DNA of 13,216 bases, taken from contig CALYAH010000086.1 of NCBI GenBank assembly GCA_944393455.1, positions 1-13,216 on the forward strand, written 5' to 3'. The position numbers and the translations under genes were made by a program. The notes beneath the pieces were generated by a model. It saw only the letters and a program-made list of their open reading frames with translations. It did no database searches and had not been told where the DNA came from. Below, piece by piece: positions 1 to 6,074 of this stretch. This stretch comes from an uncultured Clostridia bacterium (GTDB lineage: Bacteria; Bacillota; Clostridia; TANB77; CAG-508). Position 1 is the stretch's first letter, and each line of letters opens with the position of its first letter.

Positions 1-11
1 TATATTAAATT

Positions 12-101
12 TGGCGGAGATGAGAGGGTTCGAACCTCCGCGCCCCTTTCGGGACCTAACTGTTTAGCAAACAGTCCCCTTCACCACTTGGGTACATCTC
101 C
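12..101 (-). tRNA. tRNA-Ser (anticodon GCU)
   Basis: This is a class II tRNA read on the minus strand, decoding AGU and AGC serine codons. The acceptor arm GGAGATG pairs with CATCTCC, followed by discriminator G and an encoded CCA at positions 14-12. The anticodon loop reads TTGCTAA, giving GCU. A long variable arm (GGTCCCGAAAGGGGC region) identifies a serine-type tRNA, and the T-loop GTTCGAACC is intact. It lies downstream of the other tRNA-Ser gene, probably in one transcript from the promoter at 289-317. Its 3' side is 11 bases from the window edge, so further tRNAs could follow outside. Confidence 0.96.
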
Positions 102-111
102 ATTTTATAAA

Positions 112-156
112 TAAAAGTTAGATATTCGCCATATTCTTTTAAATACCTAACTTTTA
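112..156 (-). other. inverted repeat between the two tRNA-Ser genes
   Basis: TAAAAGTTAG (112-121) and CTAACTTTTA (147-156) form a perfect 10-bp inverted repeat with a 25-base loop, filling most of the spacer between the tRNA genes. It could be a weak terminator or a processing hairpin in a two-tRNA precursor. The low GC content and long loop make a strong terminator unlikely. Confidence 0.4.
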
Positions 157-163
157 CTCTTTT

Positions 164-255
<92 letters not shown>

Positions 256-288
256 ATATCTTAAGACAAATGTCTAGCGACAGTATTT

Positions 289-317
289 ATCTTAGCATTT
301 TTATAGATATTTGTCAA
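289..317 (-). promoter_or_regulatory. promoter of the tRNA-Ser pair
   Basis: On the minus strand a perfect -35 TTGACA (317-312) is separated by 17 bp from TAAGAT (294-289). A TG dinucleotide one base upstream of the -10 makes it an extended -10. It points at tRNA-Ser(UGA), leaving a short leader. This is the strongest housekeeping promoter in this part of the window and is divergent from the promoter at 354-382. Confidence 0.75.
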
Positions 318-353
318 TACTATTTTTTAGAAAATTTTTCTATTTTTTTGCTT

Positions 354-382
354 TTGCCAATTTTATGTAAATATGGTATAAT
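354..382 (+). promoter_or_regulatory. promoter of the small gene at 418
   Basis: TTGCCA (354-359), a 17-bp spacer and a perfect TATAAT (377-382) preceded by TGG give a near-consensus extended -10 promoter. Transcription should start near 388-390, leaving a leader of roughly 30 bases. ATATATGTA (381-389) and TACATATAT (411-419) form a 9-bp inverted repeat around the leader. The left arm overlaps the -10 and likely start site, so it looks more like an operator than an RNA stem. GGGC-AAAG-GCCC (391-402) is a small hairpin just before the AGGAGG. Confidence 0.75.
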
Positions 383-417
383 ATATGTATGGGCAAAGGC
401 CCTCAGGAGGTACATAT

Positions 418-612
418 ATGCAGAAAAATAAATGGAATACGAAATGGAGAACAATCATTACGATTGTCTCTAGTTCAAAAAAACCAAACGAGGTGATTTT
501 GTGTTTCGATGATTCAACAATCAAGACAATAACTCCAAAAGAACCTATTTGGAATAGACCTTACCATGTAGGGCAAAAAATTCCATTTAAACAACAAAGA
601 AGCAGAGTATAA
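418..612 (+). CDS. small protein of unknown function, 64 aa
   Basis: I do not recognise this protein family. The start chosen is the ATG at 418 because AGGAGG (405-410) sits 7 bases upstream; an in-frame ATG at 385 would lie at the transcription start and has no ribosome-binding site. The product is basic, with Trp at residues 6, 10 and near the middle (PIWNRPYHVGQ). It has no signal peptide, membrane segment or cysteine cluster, and one lone Cys. The central part alternates hydrophobic residues (TIITIVSSS, EVILCFDDSTIKTI) and could form a small beta-barrel. Promoter, Shine-Dalgarno sequence and terminator are all strong, so expression is likely high. It is the only plus-strand gene left of the origin. 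Codons such as ATC, TTC and ACG are slightly more frequent than in neighbours. The last codons lie inside the terminator stem. Confidence 0.8.
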   Translation: MQKNKWNTKWRTIITIVSSSKKPNEVILCFDDSTIKTITPKEPIWNRPYHVGQKIPFKQQRSRV

Positions 613-629
613 TTAAACTCTGCTTCTTT
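596..629. terminator. bidirectional terminator between convergent genes
   Basis: AAAGAAGCAGAGT (596-608) and ACTCTGCTTCTTT (617-629) form a perfect 13-bp stem with an 8-base loop. On the plus strand it is followed by a T-rich run (GTTATTTTATTTT). On the minus strand the stem ends in TTTGTTGTTT. It can therefore end both the small plus-strand gene, whose stop codon (610-612) is in the loop, and the parA-parB-DUF4446 operon arriving from the right. Confidence 0.85.
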
Positions 630-630
630 G

Positions 631-1146
631 TTATTTTATTTTATATGTATTATCTGTTTCTATTGCTTTTTTTATTGCTTCTTGTTCTTCTTCTGAAACA
701 GTATAACTAGATTTACCGTCTTTTACAGGTTTTGCATAAATATTAGAAATTTCTCTTGAATAAATACCATTTAAAACAACACCATCATTGTGTTCATCTA
801 ATAAAGCAAGCGCAAAACTTAAATCACTTCCTGTATCTTTAAAAGCATTATATCTCACAATCCCTACTTTTTGAATGCATTTTTCTATATCTTTATCCAT
901 CGTTTGAATAAAACTTTTTATTTCAGCATTTTCTTTTTCTACTCTTTCTACCCTATACATATAGTTTTCTAAATCTTCTTCTATATTTTTTCCATTTCCT
1001 ATTTTTAGCATAAAATTTTTGTATTTTTTATTCATATTTGAAATTTTTAATATAGCAACTATAAATCCAATTAATAAAATTACATTTATACATGCTAATA
1101 TCATTAAAATCGTATTAACTCCTATTGTATTTATAATATTGTCCAT
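631..1146 (-). CDS. DUF4446 family membrane-anchored protein
   Basis: The 171-residue product has one N-terminal membrane helix (about residues 9-34), then a charged, probably coiled-coil stretch (about 50-92). A conserved globular domain begins KVGIVRYNAFKDTGSDLSFALALLD (93-117) and continues through DGVVLNGIYSRE and YAKPV to about residue 160. This is the DUF4446 signature as I know it. The family has no established function and commonly sits beside parB in Clostridia. It is the last gene of the parA-parB operon, 19 bases after parB, and ends at the bidirectional terminator. The start ATG follows an AAAGGAAAG ribosome-binding site. The topology suggests a protein held at the membrane with its domain probably in the cytoplasm. 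A link to ParB or chromosome segregation is inferred only from position. Confidence 0.85.
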   Translation of the reverse strand: MDNIINTIGVNTILMILACINVILLIGFIVAILKISNMNKKYKNFMLKIGNGKNIEEDLENYMYRVERVEKENAEIKSFIQTMDKDIEKCIQKVGIVRYNAFKDTGSDLSFALALLDEHNDGVVLNGIYSREISNIYAKPVKDGKSSYTVSEEEQEAIKKAIETDNTYKIK

Positions 1147-1165
1147 TTAACCACTCTTTCCTTTT

Positions 1166-2005
1166 TTATTTTATTAAACCTAAAATTCTTTCTAAATCAT
1201 CATTTGAAGTATATTCAATTACTATTTTTCCTCTTCTTTTTCCCGCATCTAATCTTACTTTTGTACCAAAAAATCCTTGGAAAGTATCTTCTATACTTTT
1301 ATATAAAATGTGATTTCTTCTTTGCTCTTCTTTTGTTTCTTTTATTTGTGCTTTCTTTTCAATTTGCCTTACTGTTTGTCCTCTTTCTAACATATGTATT
1401 GCTGTTTGATATTGTTTTTCTGGGTCTGTAATAGCAAGTAATGCTTTACAGTGTCCTTCTGTTATCTTCCCTTCTTTTGCCATTTCAAGAACACGTGGTT
1501 CTAAATTTAGAACTCTTACCCAGTTTGCTATTGTACTTCTTCCTTTTCCTAATTTTTTGGCCACTTCTTCTTGTGACATACCATAGTTATCAATTAAAGT
1601 TCTTATTCCCATTGCTTTTTCCACAGGATTTAAGTCCTCTCTTTGCATATTTTCTATTAAAGATATTTCTGAGTTTATTTTTTCGTTGTCTTCTCTAATA
1701 ATTGCTGGTATTTCTGTCAATCCTGCTATTTTCGATGCTCTCCATCTTCTCTCCCCAGCTATAATACTATAATATCCTTCTTTTTCTGTTACAACAATTG
1801 GTTGAATTAAACCATATTCTTTAATTGAACTTGCTAACTCTTCTAATGCTTCTTGGTCAAATCTTTTTCTTGGTTGATCTCTATTTGGCTCAACCTCTGT
1901 TATTTTTAAATTTCTCAATGTGTCATTTTCTTGTATTGCCTCTTCTTCTGGTGGTGCTCCAAATAAAGCATCTAACCCTTTACCTAGTCCTGTCATTTTT
2001 GCCAT
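1166..2005 (-). CDS. parB: chromosome-partitioning protein ParB (Spo0J)
   Basis: ParB binds centromere-like parS sites near the origin, acts as a CTP-dependent sliding clamp, and loads SMC while partnering ParA. The 279-residue product has the usual length. It opens with the conserved MTGLGKGLDALFG segment, whose basic N-terminus stimulates the ParA ATPase. It shows the CTP-binding boxes GERRWRA (84-90) and ENMQREDLNPVEKA (118-131), a helix-turn-helix around residues 143-167 (MSQEEVAKKLGKGRSTIANWV), and the C-terminal dimerisation domain ending NDDLERILGLIK. The start ATG at 2005 has AAGGAGGAATAGT just upstream. It lies 26 bases after parA and ahead of the DUF4446 gene in one operon. Arginines in the clamp motifs use AGA codons. 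Confidence 0.97.
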   Translation of the reverse strand: MAKMTGLGKGLDALFGAPPEEEAIQENDTLRNLKITEVEPNRDQPRKRFDQEALEELASSIKEYGLIQPIVVTEKEGYYSIIAGERRWRASKIAGLTEIPAIIREDNEKINSEISLIENMQREDLNPVEKAMGIRTLIDNYGMSQEEVAKKLGKGRSTIANWVRVLNLEPRVLEMAKEGKITEGHCKALLAITDPEKQYQTAIHMLERGQTVRQIEKKAQIKETKEEQRRNHILYKSIEDTFQGFFGTKVRLDAGKRRGKIVIEYTSNDDLERILGLIK

Positions 2006-2031
2006 TACTATTCCTCCTTTTTTCTATTTTA

Positions 2032-2820
2032 TTAAATCATATGTTTTGCTTTTTTCTCTTCTTCATTGATTTTTAAAAATTCTTTTGCAAATTTTGTATA
2101 ACTTTTTGCACCTTTAGAACGTGGATCATATTCTGTAATTGGCATTCCATAACTTGGCGCTTCACTTAATCTTACATTTCTTGGTATAACTGTTTTATAC
2201 ACTTTATTTTCAAAGTATTTTTTTACTTCTTTTACAACTTGATTAGAAAGGTTTGTTCTTATATCATACATTGTAAGTAAAGCTCCTTCTATTCTAATTT
2301 CTTTATTTAGGTGCTTTTTTACTAAGTTAATAGTATTTAAAAGTTGTCCCAATCCTTCTAATGCAAAATATTCACATTGTACTGGTATTAATACACTATT
2401 AGAAGCTGTAAAAGAATTTAATGTAATAAGTCCAAGTGATGGTGGACAATCAATAAAAATATAGTCAAATTGTTCTTTTATGACATCTAATTTTTCTTTT
2501 AATCTTTGCTCTCTTGACATCATTGAAACCAATTCAACTTCAGCTCCTGCTAAGTTCATATTAGCTGGGCACACTTTTAAATTTTTTATCATAGTATTTT
2601 GAATTGCATCTTCTAATGGTGTGTCATTTACTAATATGTCATATGTAGAAAATTCAACTTCTTTTTCTAATCCTAAACCACTTGATGCATTTCCTTGAGG
2701 GTCTGCATCTATTAAAAGTACCTTTTTACCTTTTTTTGCTAAAATTGTACTTAAATTAACTGTTGTTGTAGTTTTACCTACTCCACCTTTTTGGTTTGCT
2801 ACTGATATTATCTTTCCCAA
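2032..2820 (-). CDS. parA: chromosome-partitioning ATPase ParA (Soj), TTG start
   Basis: This ParA/Soj-type deviant Walker ATPase works with ParB in origin segregation and, in Bacillus, modulates DnaA. The P-loop KGGVGKTT is at residues 11-18 with the signature lysine. A Walker A' DADPQGNASSG and a Walker B FIDCPPSLG segment follow. I choose the TTG at 2820 as the start, giving 262 residues beginning MGKIISVANQKGG, which matches the family's usual N-terminus. GGAGG lies 8 bases before this TTG. The in-frame ATG at 2835 overlaps that same GGAGG and has no site of its own; using it would add five residues. It is the first gene of the parA-parB-DUF4446 operon, behind its own promoter (2880-2908). 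Confidence 0.95.
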   Translation of the reverse strand: MGKIISVANQKGGVGKTTTTVNLSTILAKKGKKVLLIDADPQGNASSGLGLEKEVEFSTYDILVNDTPLEDAIQNTMIKNLKVCPANMNLAGAEVELVSMMSREQRLKEKLDVIKEQFDYIFIDCPPSLGLITLNSFTASNSVLIPVQCEYFALEGLGQLLNTINLVKKHLNKEIRIEGALLTMYDIRTNLSNQVVKEVKKYFENKVYKTVIPRNVRLSEAPSYGMPITEYDPRSKGAKSYTKFAKEFLKINEEEKKAKHMI

Positions 2821-2879
2821 TTTTATTGCCTCCATTTTAGTTAATATTTATTGTTAAGTTTCATTTATCTCATATTATA

Positions 2880-2908
2880 ATCATATATAAATATAACAAA
2901 AAAGTCAA
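2880..2908 (-). promoter_or_regulatory. parA operon promoter embedded in the rsmG terminator
   Basis: On the minus strand TTGACT (2908-2903) and TATGAT (2885-2880) are separated by 17 bp, each one base from consensus. The -35 hexamer is part of the 3' arm of the terminator hairpin at 2898-2937, so the same bases end rsmG and start parA. The leader is about 50 bases to the TTG start. Confidence 0.65.
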
Positions 2909-2937
2909 TAAATTTTGTAAAATTTATCGACTTTTTT
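2898..2937 (-). terminator. terminator after rsmG
   Basis: The 19-base arms 2898-2916 and 2919-2937 are complementary except at 2907/2928. There the minus-strand RNA forms a G-U pair, while the plus-strand RNA would have an A-C mismatch, so the hairpin suits minus-strand transcription. Its 3' arm ends in six Ts. It lies about 50 bases after the rsmG stop. Confidence 0.7.
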
Positions 2938-2989
2938 ATATGTTTTTTCGCTGTCCTTTTTTAATAAAAAATTGAATATTTGAACACTT

Positions 2990-3712
2990 TTAAAAAATCG
3001 GGTCTTTTGCTGGTGTTCCAGGTTTTCTAGGGAATTTTGAAGGTGTGTTTCTTTTCTTTTTAATTAGTACTATAGTTCTTTCTATATCACTATTTGGTAA
3101 ACAAAATTCCTCTACTTTAATAATTTCTCCACCTAATAGTTTTATTGCTTTTTTTGCCCTCTCTAATTCTTCTGATACTTTTGGTCCTTTCATAGAAATA
3201 GCTATTCCATTCTCGTTTAAACATGGCATTAGATATTCAGATAAAGTAGACATATTGGCTACCGCTCTTGAAGTTGCTATATCAAATTTCTCTCTATATT
3301 TTTTATTTCTTCCAAATTCTTCTGCTCTACTATGTATGGTTTCTATTTCTTGTAAATCTAATTTATTTATTACATCATTTAAAAAATTTATTCTTTTGTT
3401 TAAAGAATCCATTAATGTTATTTTTATATCTTTTCTATATATTTTTAAAGGGATTCCAGGAAATCCTGCTCCAGTCCCTACATCTACTAATGTAGCTTCT
3501 TTCTTTATGTATTTTGCTATTGTTAAAGAGTCTACAAAATGTTTTAATATAATTTCTTCAGGATCTTTTATTGCTGTTAAATTTATTTTTTCATTCCATT
3601 CTAACAATAGTTGCATATATGTATAAAACTGAGTAACTTGTTTCTCATCCAACTCAATTTCTAATTCTTTCAAATTTTTAGTTAATATTTTTTCAAATTC
3701 TTGTATTTCCAT
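2990..3712 (-). CDS. rsmG: 16S rRNA (guanine527-N7)-methyltransferase RsmG (GidB)
   Basis: RsmG methylates N7 of G527 in the 530 loop of 16S rRNA using S-adenosylmethionine; loss gives low-level streptomycin resistance in many bacteria. The 240-residue product has the SAM-binding motif VDVGTGAGFPGIPL (about 76-89). It also has the N-terminal LLEWNEKINLTAI segment and the typical C-terminus RNTPSKFPRKPGTPAKDPIF. The start ATG is one base after the mnmG stop (TAA-A-ATG), and the GGAGG that serves it is encoded by the last codons of mnmG (KKGGK), so translation is probably coupled. It keeps the classic gidA-gidB order and ends at its own terminator. Confidence 0.96.
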   Translation of the reverse strand: MEIQEFEKILTKNLKELEIELDEKQVTQFYTYMQLLLEWNEKINLTAIKDPEEIILKHFVDSLTIAKYIKKEATLVDVGTGAGFPGIPLKIYRKDIKITLMDSLNKRINFLNDVINKLDLQEIETIHSRAEEFGRNKKYREKFDIATSRAVANMSTLSEYLMPCLNENGIAISMKGPKVSEELERAKKAIKLLGGEIIKVEEFCLPNSDIERTIVLIKKKRNTPSKFPRKPGTPAKDPIF

Positions 3713-3713
3713 T

Positions 3714-5610
3714 TTATTTGCCTCCTTTTTTCATTTGTTGTAAATAAACTAACAAAACTGATATATCAGCTGGTGAAACCCCTGATATTCTAGAAGCTTG
3801 TCCAATAGAATGTGGTTTGAATTTGTTCAGTTTTTGTCTTCCTTCCAAGCTAATTCCCTTTATTGTTTCATAATCTAAATCTTCAGGAAGTATTTTAGTT
3901 TCAAGTTTTTTAAATTTTTCTACTTGTGCTTCTTGCATTTTTATATATCCTTCATATTTTATTTGAATTTCTACTTCTTCTTGTTCTTGTTTTGTAAGTT
4001 CTGGCCTTTCTTTATCAATTGCTGCTAATTTTTCATAGTTTAATTCTGTTCTTTTTAGTAATTCTGACATTTTTGTACCTGTTGTAAGTTCTGAGGTTCC
4101 ATTAGTTCTTAACAATTCATTTACTTTATCTTCCGGTTTTACTGTTAATTTTCTTAATCTTTCTATTTCTTTTTGTATGTTTTCCTCTTTTTGTTTGAAT
4201 TTTTTGTATCTTTCTTCTGAAATCAATCCAATTTCATGTCCAAGTTCAGTTAATCTTAAATCTGCATTGTCTTGTCTTAATAGAAGCCTGTATTCTGCCC
4301 TAGAAGTCATCATCCTATATGGTTCATTTGTTCCTTTAGTAACAATATCATCTATTAGAACTCCTATGTATCCTTGAGTTCTATCTAATATAATTGGTTC
4401 TTTTTCCATTATTTTTCTACTAGCATTTATTCCTGCTATTAATCCTTGGCATGCTGCTTCTTCATAACCAGAAGTTCCATTGATTTGCCCTGCCATAAAC
4501 AAGCCATCTATCCCTTTGTATTCTAACGATAGCTTTAAATTAGATGGGTCAATACAATCATATTCTATAGCATAAGCAGGTCTTGTGAATTCTGCATGCT
4601 CTAGTCCTGGAATTGTACGATATAATGCAATTTGAACATCTTCTGGCAAAGATGAACTCATTCCTTGTATATACATTTCTTCTGTGTCTAATCCAACTGG
4701 TTCAACAAAAGCCTGATGACGTGGCTTATCACTAAATCTAACTACTTTATCTTCTATTGATGGACAGTATCTTGGCCCTGTGCCTTCTATCATCCCAGCA
4801 TATAAAGGAGATCTTTCTAAATTTTCTCTTATTATTTTATGTGTTTCTTCGTTTGTATAAGTTAAATAACAATCCACTTGCTCAAAGTCTTTTGGTTCAT
4901 TCTCAAACGAAAAGGCTTCAATCCCTTTGTCTCCTTTTTGTACTTCCATTTTACTAAAATCTATACTTCTTCTGTTTATTCTTGCTGGTGTTCCTGTCTT
5001 AAAACGTATTAACTCGATACCTAAGTTCCTTAAACAATCTGACAATTTATTTGCTGCTGCTACTCCATCTGGCCCACTTTCTTTAGAATATTCTCCTATA
5101 AATATTTTTCCTTTTAGATATGTTCCGTGTTGCTACTATTACACTTTTAACTTTATAAACAGCTCCTAAATCTGTTTTTATTGCTGTCACCTTTCCATTC
5201 TCCACCTGAATGTCTACTATTTCTCCTTGTTTCACTTCAAGATTTTCTTGTTTCTCTAAAGTGTGTTTCATTTCTGCTTTATATTTTTTTCTGTCTGCTT
5301 GAGCTCTTAGAGAATGTACTGCTGGTCCTTTAGAAGTATTTAGCATCTTTATTTGAATCATAGTTTTATCTATGTTTTTTCCCATCTCTCCACCTAGTGC
5401 ATCAATTTCTCTTACTAGGTGTCCTTTTGAACTTCCTCCTATATGTGGATTACATGGCATATTAGCAATAGCTTCTAGACTAATAGAAAATATTAATGTT
5501 TTCATTCCAAGCCTCGCTGCAGCAAGTCCAGCTTCACACCCTGCATGTCCAGCACCTATAACTGCAATGTCATATTCTCCTGCATTATATTCTCCTTTTT
5601 CTAATTTCAT
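3714..5610 (-). CDS. mnmG: tRNA U34 carboxymethylaminomethyltransferase MnmG (GidA), interrupted by a +1 frameshift
   Basis: MnmG is the FAD-binding subunit which with MnmE installs the carboxymethylaminomethyl group on U34 of tRNAs reading NNA/NNG codons. Residues 1-161 are read from the ATG at 5610, which follows AAAGGAAG. They contain the flavin motif GAGHAG (19-24) and the conserved [21 protein letters not shown] stretch. The zero frame then meets CGG at 5127-5125 and stops at 5083. Skipping the single C at 5127 restores the family sequence exactly: [17 protein letters not shown], then [12 protein letters not shown] and [17 protein letters not shown], to the normal C-terminus [16 protein letters not shown]. 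The conceptual product is 631 residues, the usual length. No other defect is visible, so it is either recoded, very recently inactivated, or affected by a sequence error. Confidence 0.93.
5123..5130 (-). other. mnmG +1 frameshift site: ACA-C-GGA-ACA
   Basis: The minus strand reads GCA ACA CGG AAC in the zero frame and GCA ACA (C) GGA ACA in the frame that matches the family. The extra base is the C complementary to G5127. It falls exactly on a codon boundary between conserved Thr161 and Gly162. There is no homopolymer beyond GG and AA. The same form (codon, C, GGA) occurs in mnmE at 7410-7416. Confidence 0.85.
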
Positions 5611-6074
5611 TTTATATCTTCCTTTCTAAAACATTTATTTTTTTGTTTTTTACCCCCATTGTTAGTTAGAAAATTCCTCTATTTTTTCATTCCGTGTGAA
5701 ACAGAAATTCTTGTTTTTTTGCAATCCGCATTAATTTTAACTTTTTAGTTTTTGTTGTTTTTTCTTTTTCATTCTTAGGTTTTTCCTTTATTTTCAAGTA
5801 CTTTCCTCTCTTTGTCGAAATTTGTCGAACGTTTTTTGTAAAGTTAAACTAATTACTATTTTTTTATGTAGACTCTTTTGAACTTATAGGTTATATTTCT
5901 GTTTTTCTATTTTTTAGGAACATTTATCTATTTTTAGTAGTATTTTTATAAAATTACACATATTTTTATTTGGCTTCAGAATCGTTTTATTTTGATTTTT
6001 GTGTTTTTATCGTAAAAGTATTCTGTTTTTGTATTAATTTTTCTTATTTTTGATTCTCGCGCGTATTTTTAAAC
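5611..6074. other. 464-base A-rich gap between mnmE and mnmG
   Basis: These two genes are usually almost adjacent; here they are far apart. On the minus strand the gap is very A-rich. I see no recognisable gene, no clear mnmE terminator and no confident mnmG promoter. It contains tandem TTTGTCGAA repeats (5811-5819 and 5821-5829) and a degenerate parS-like sequence (5688-5703). A possible 36-codon lysine-rich reading frame begins with TTG at 5797 after AGAGAGG and ends at 5687. That frame contains an in-frame CGG (5727-5725 region), a codon otherwise unused in this window, so it may not be coding. Confidence 0.5.

Noticed and set aside
112..156. Shared AAAAGTTA sequence near both window ends, considered as an attachment-type repeat
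   Set aside because: Only about 9-10 AT-rich bases match between 111-120 and 13207-13216; that is expected by chance at this base composition.
1487..1502. CACGTG-centred near-palindrome inside parB, considered as a parS site
   Set aside because: Only the central CACGTG matches; the flanks do not match TGTTT/AAACA, and the bases encode the conserved Glu-Pro-Arg-Val segment.
3045..3626. Long plus-strand reading frames opposite rsmG, parB, mnmG, mnmE and jag
   Set aside because: They are low-complexity Phe/Leu/Ser-rich shadows of AT-rich antisense strands, without ribosome-binding sites and opposite clearly conserved proteins.
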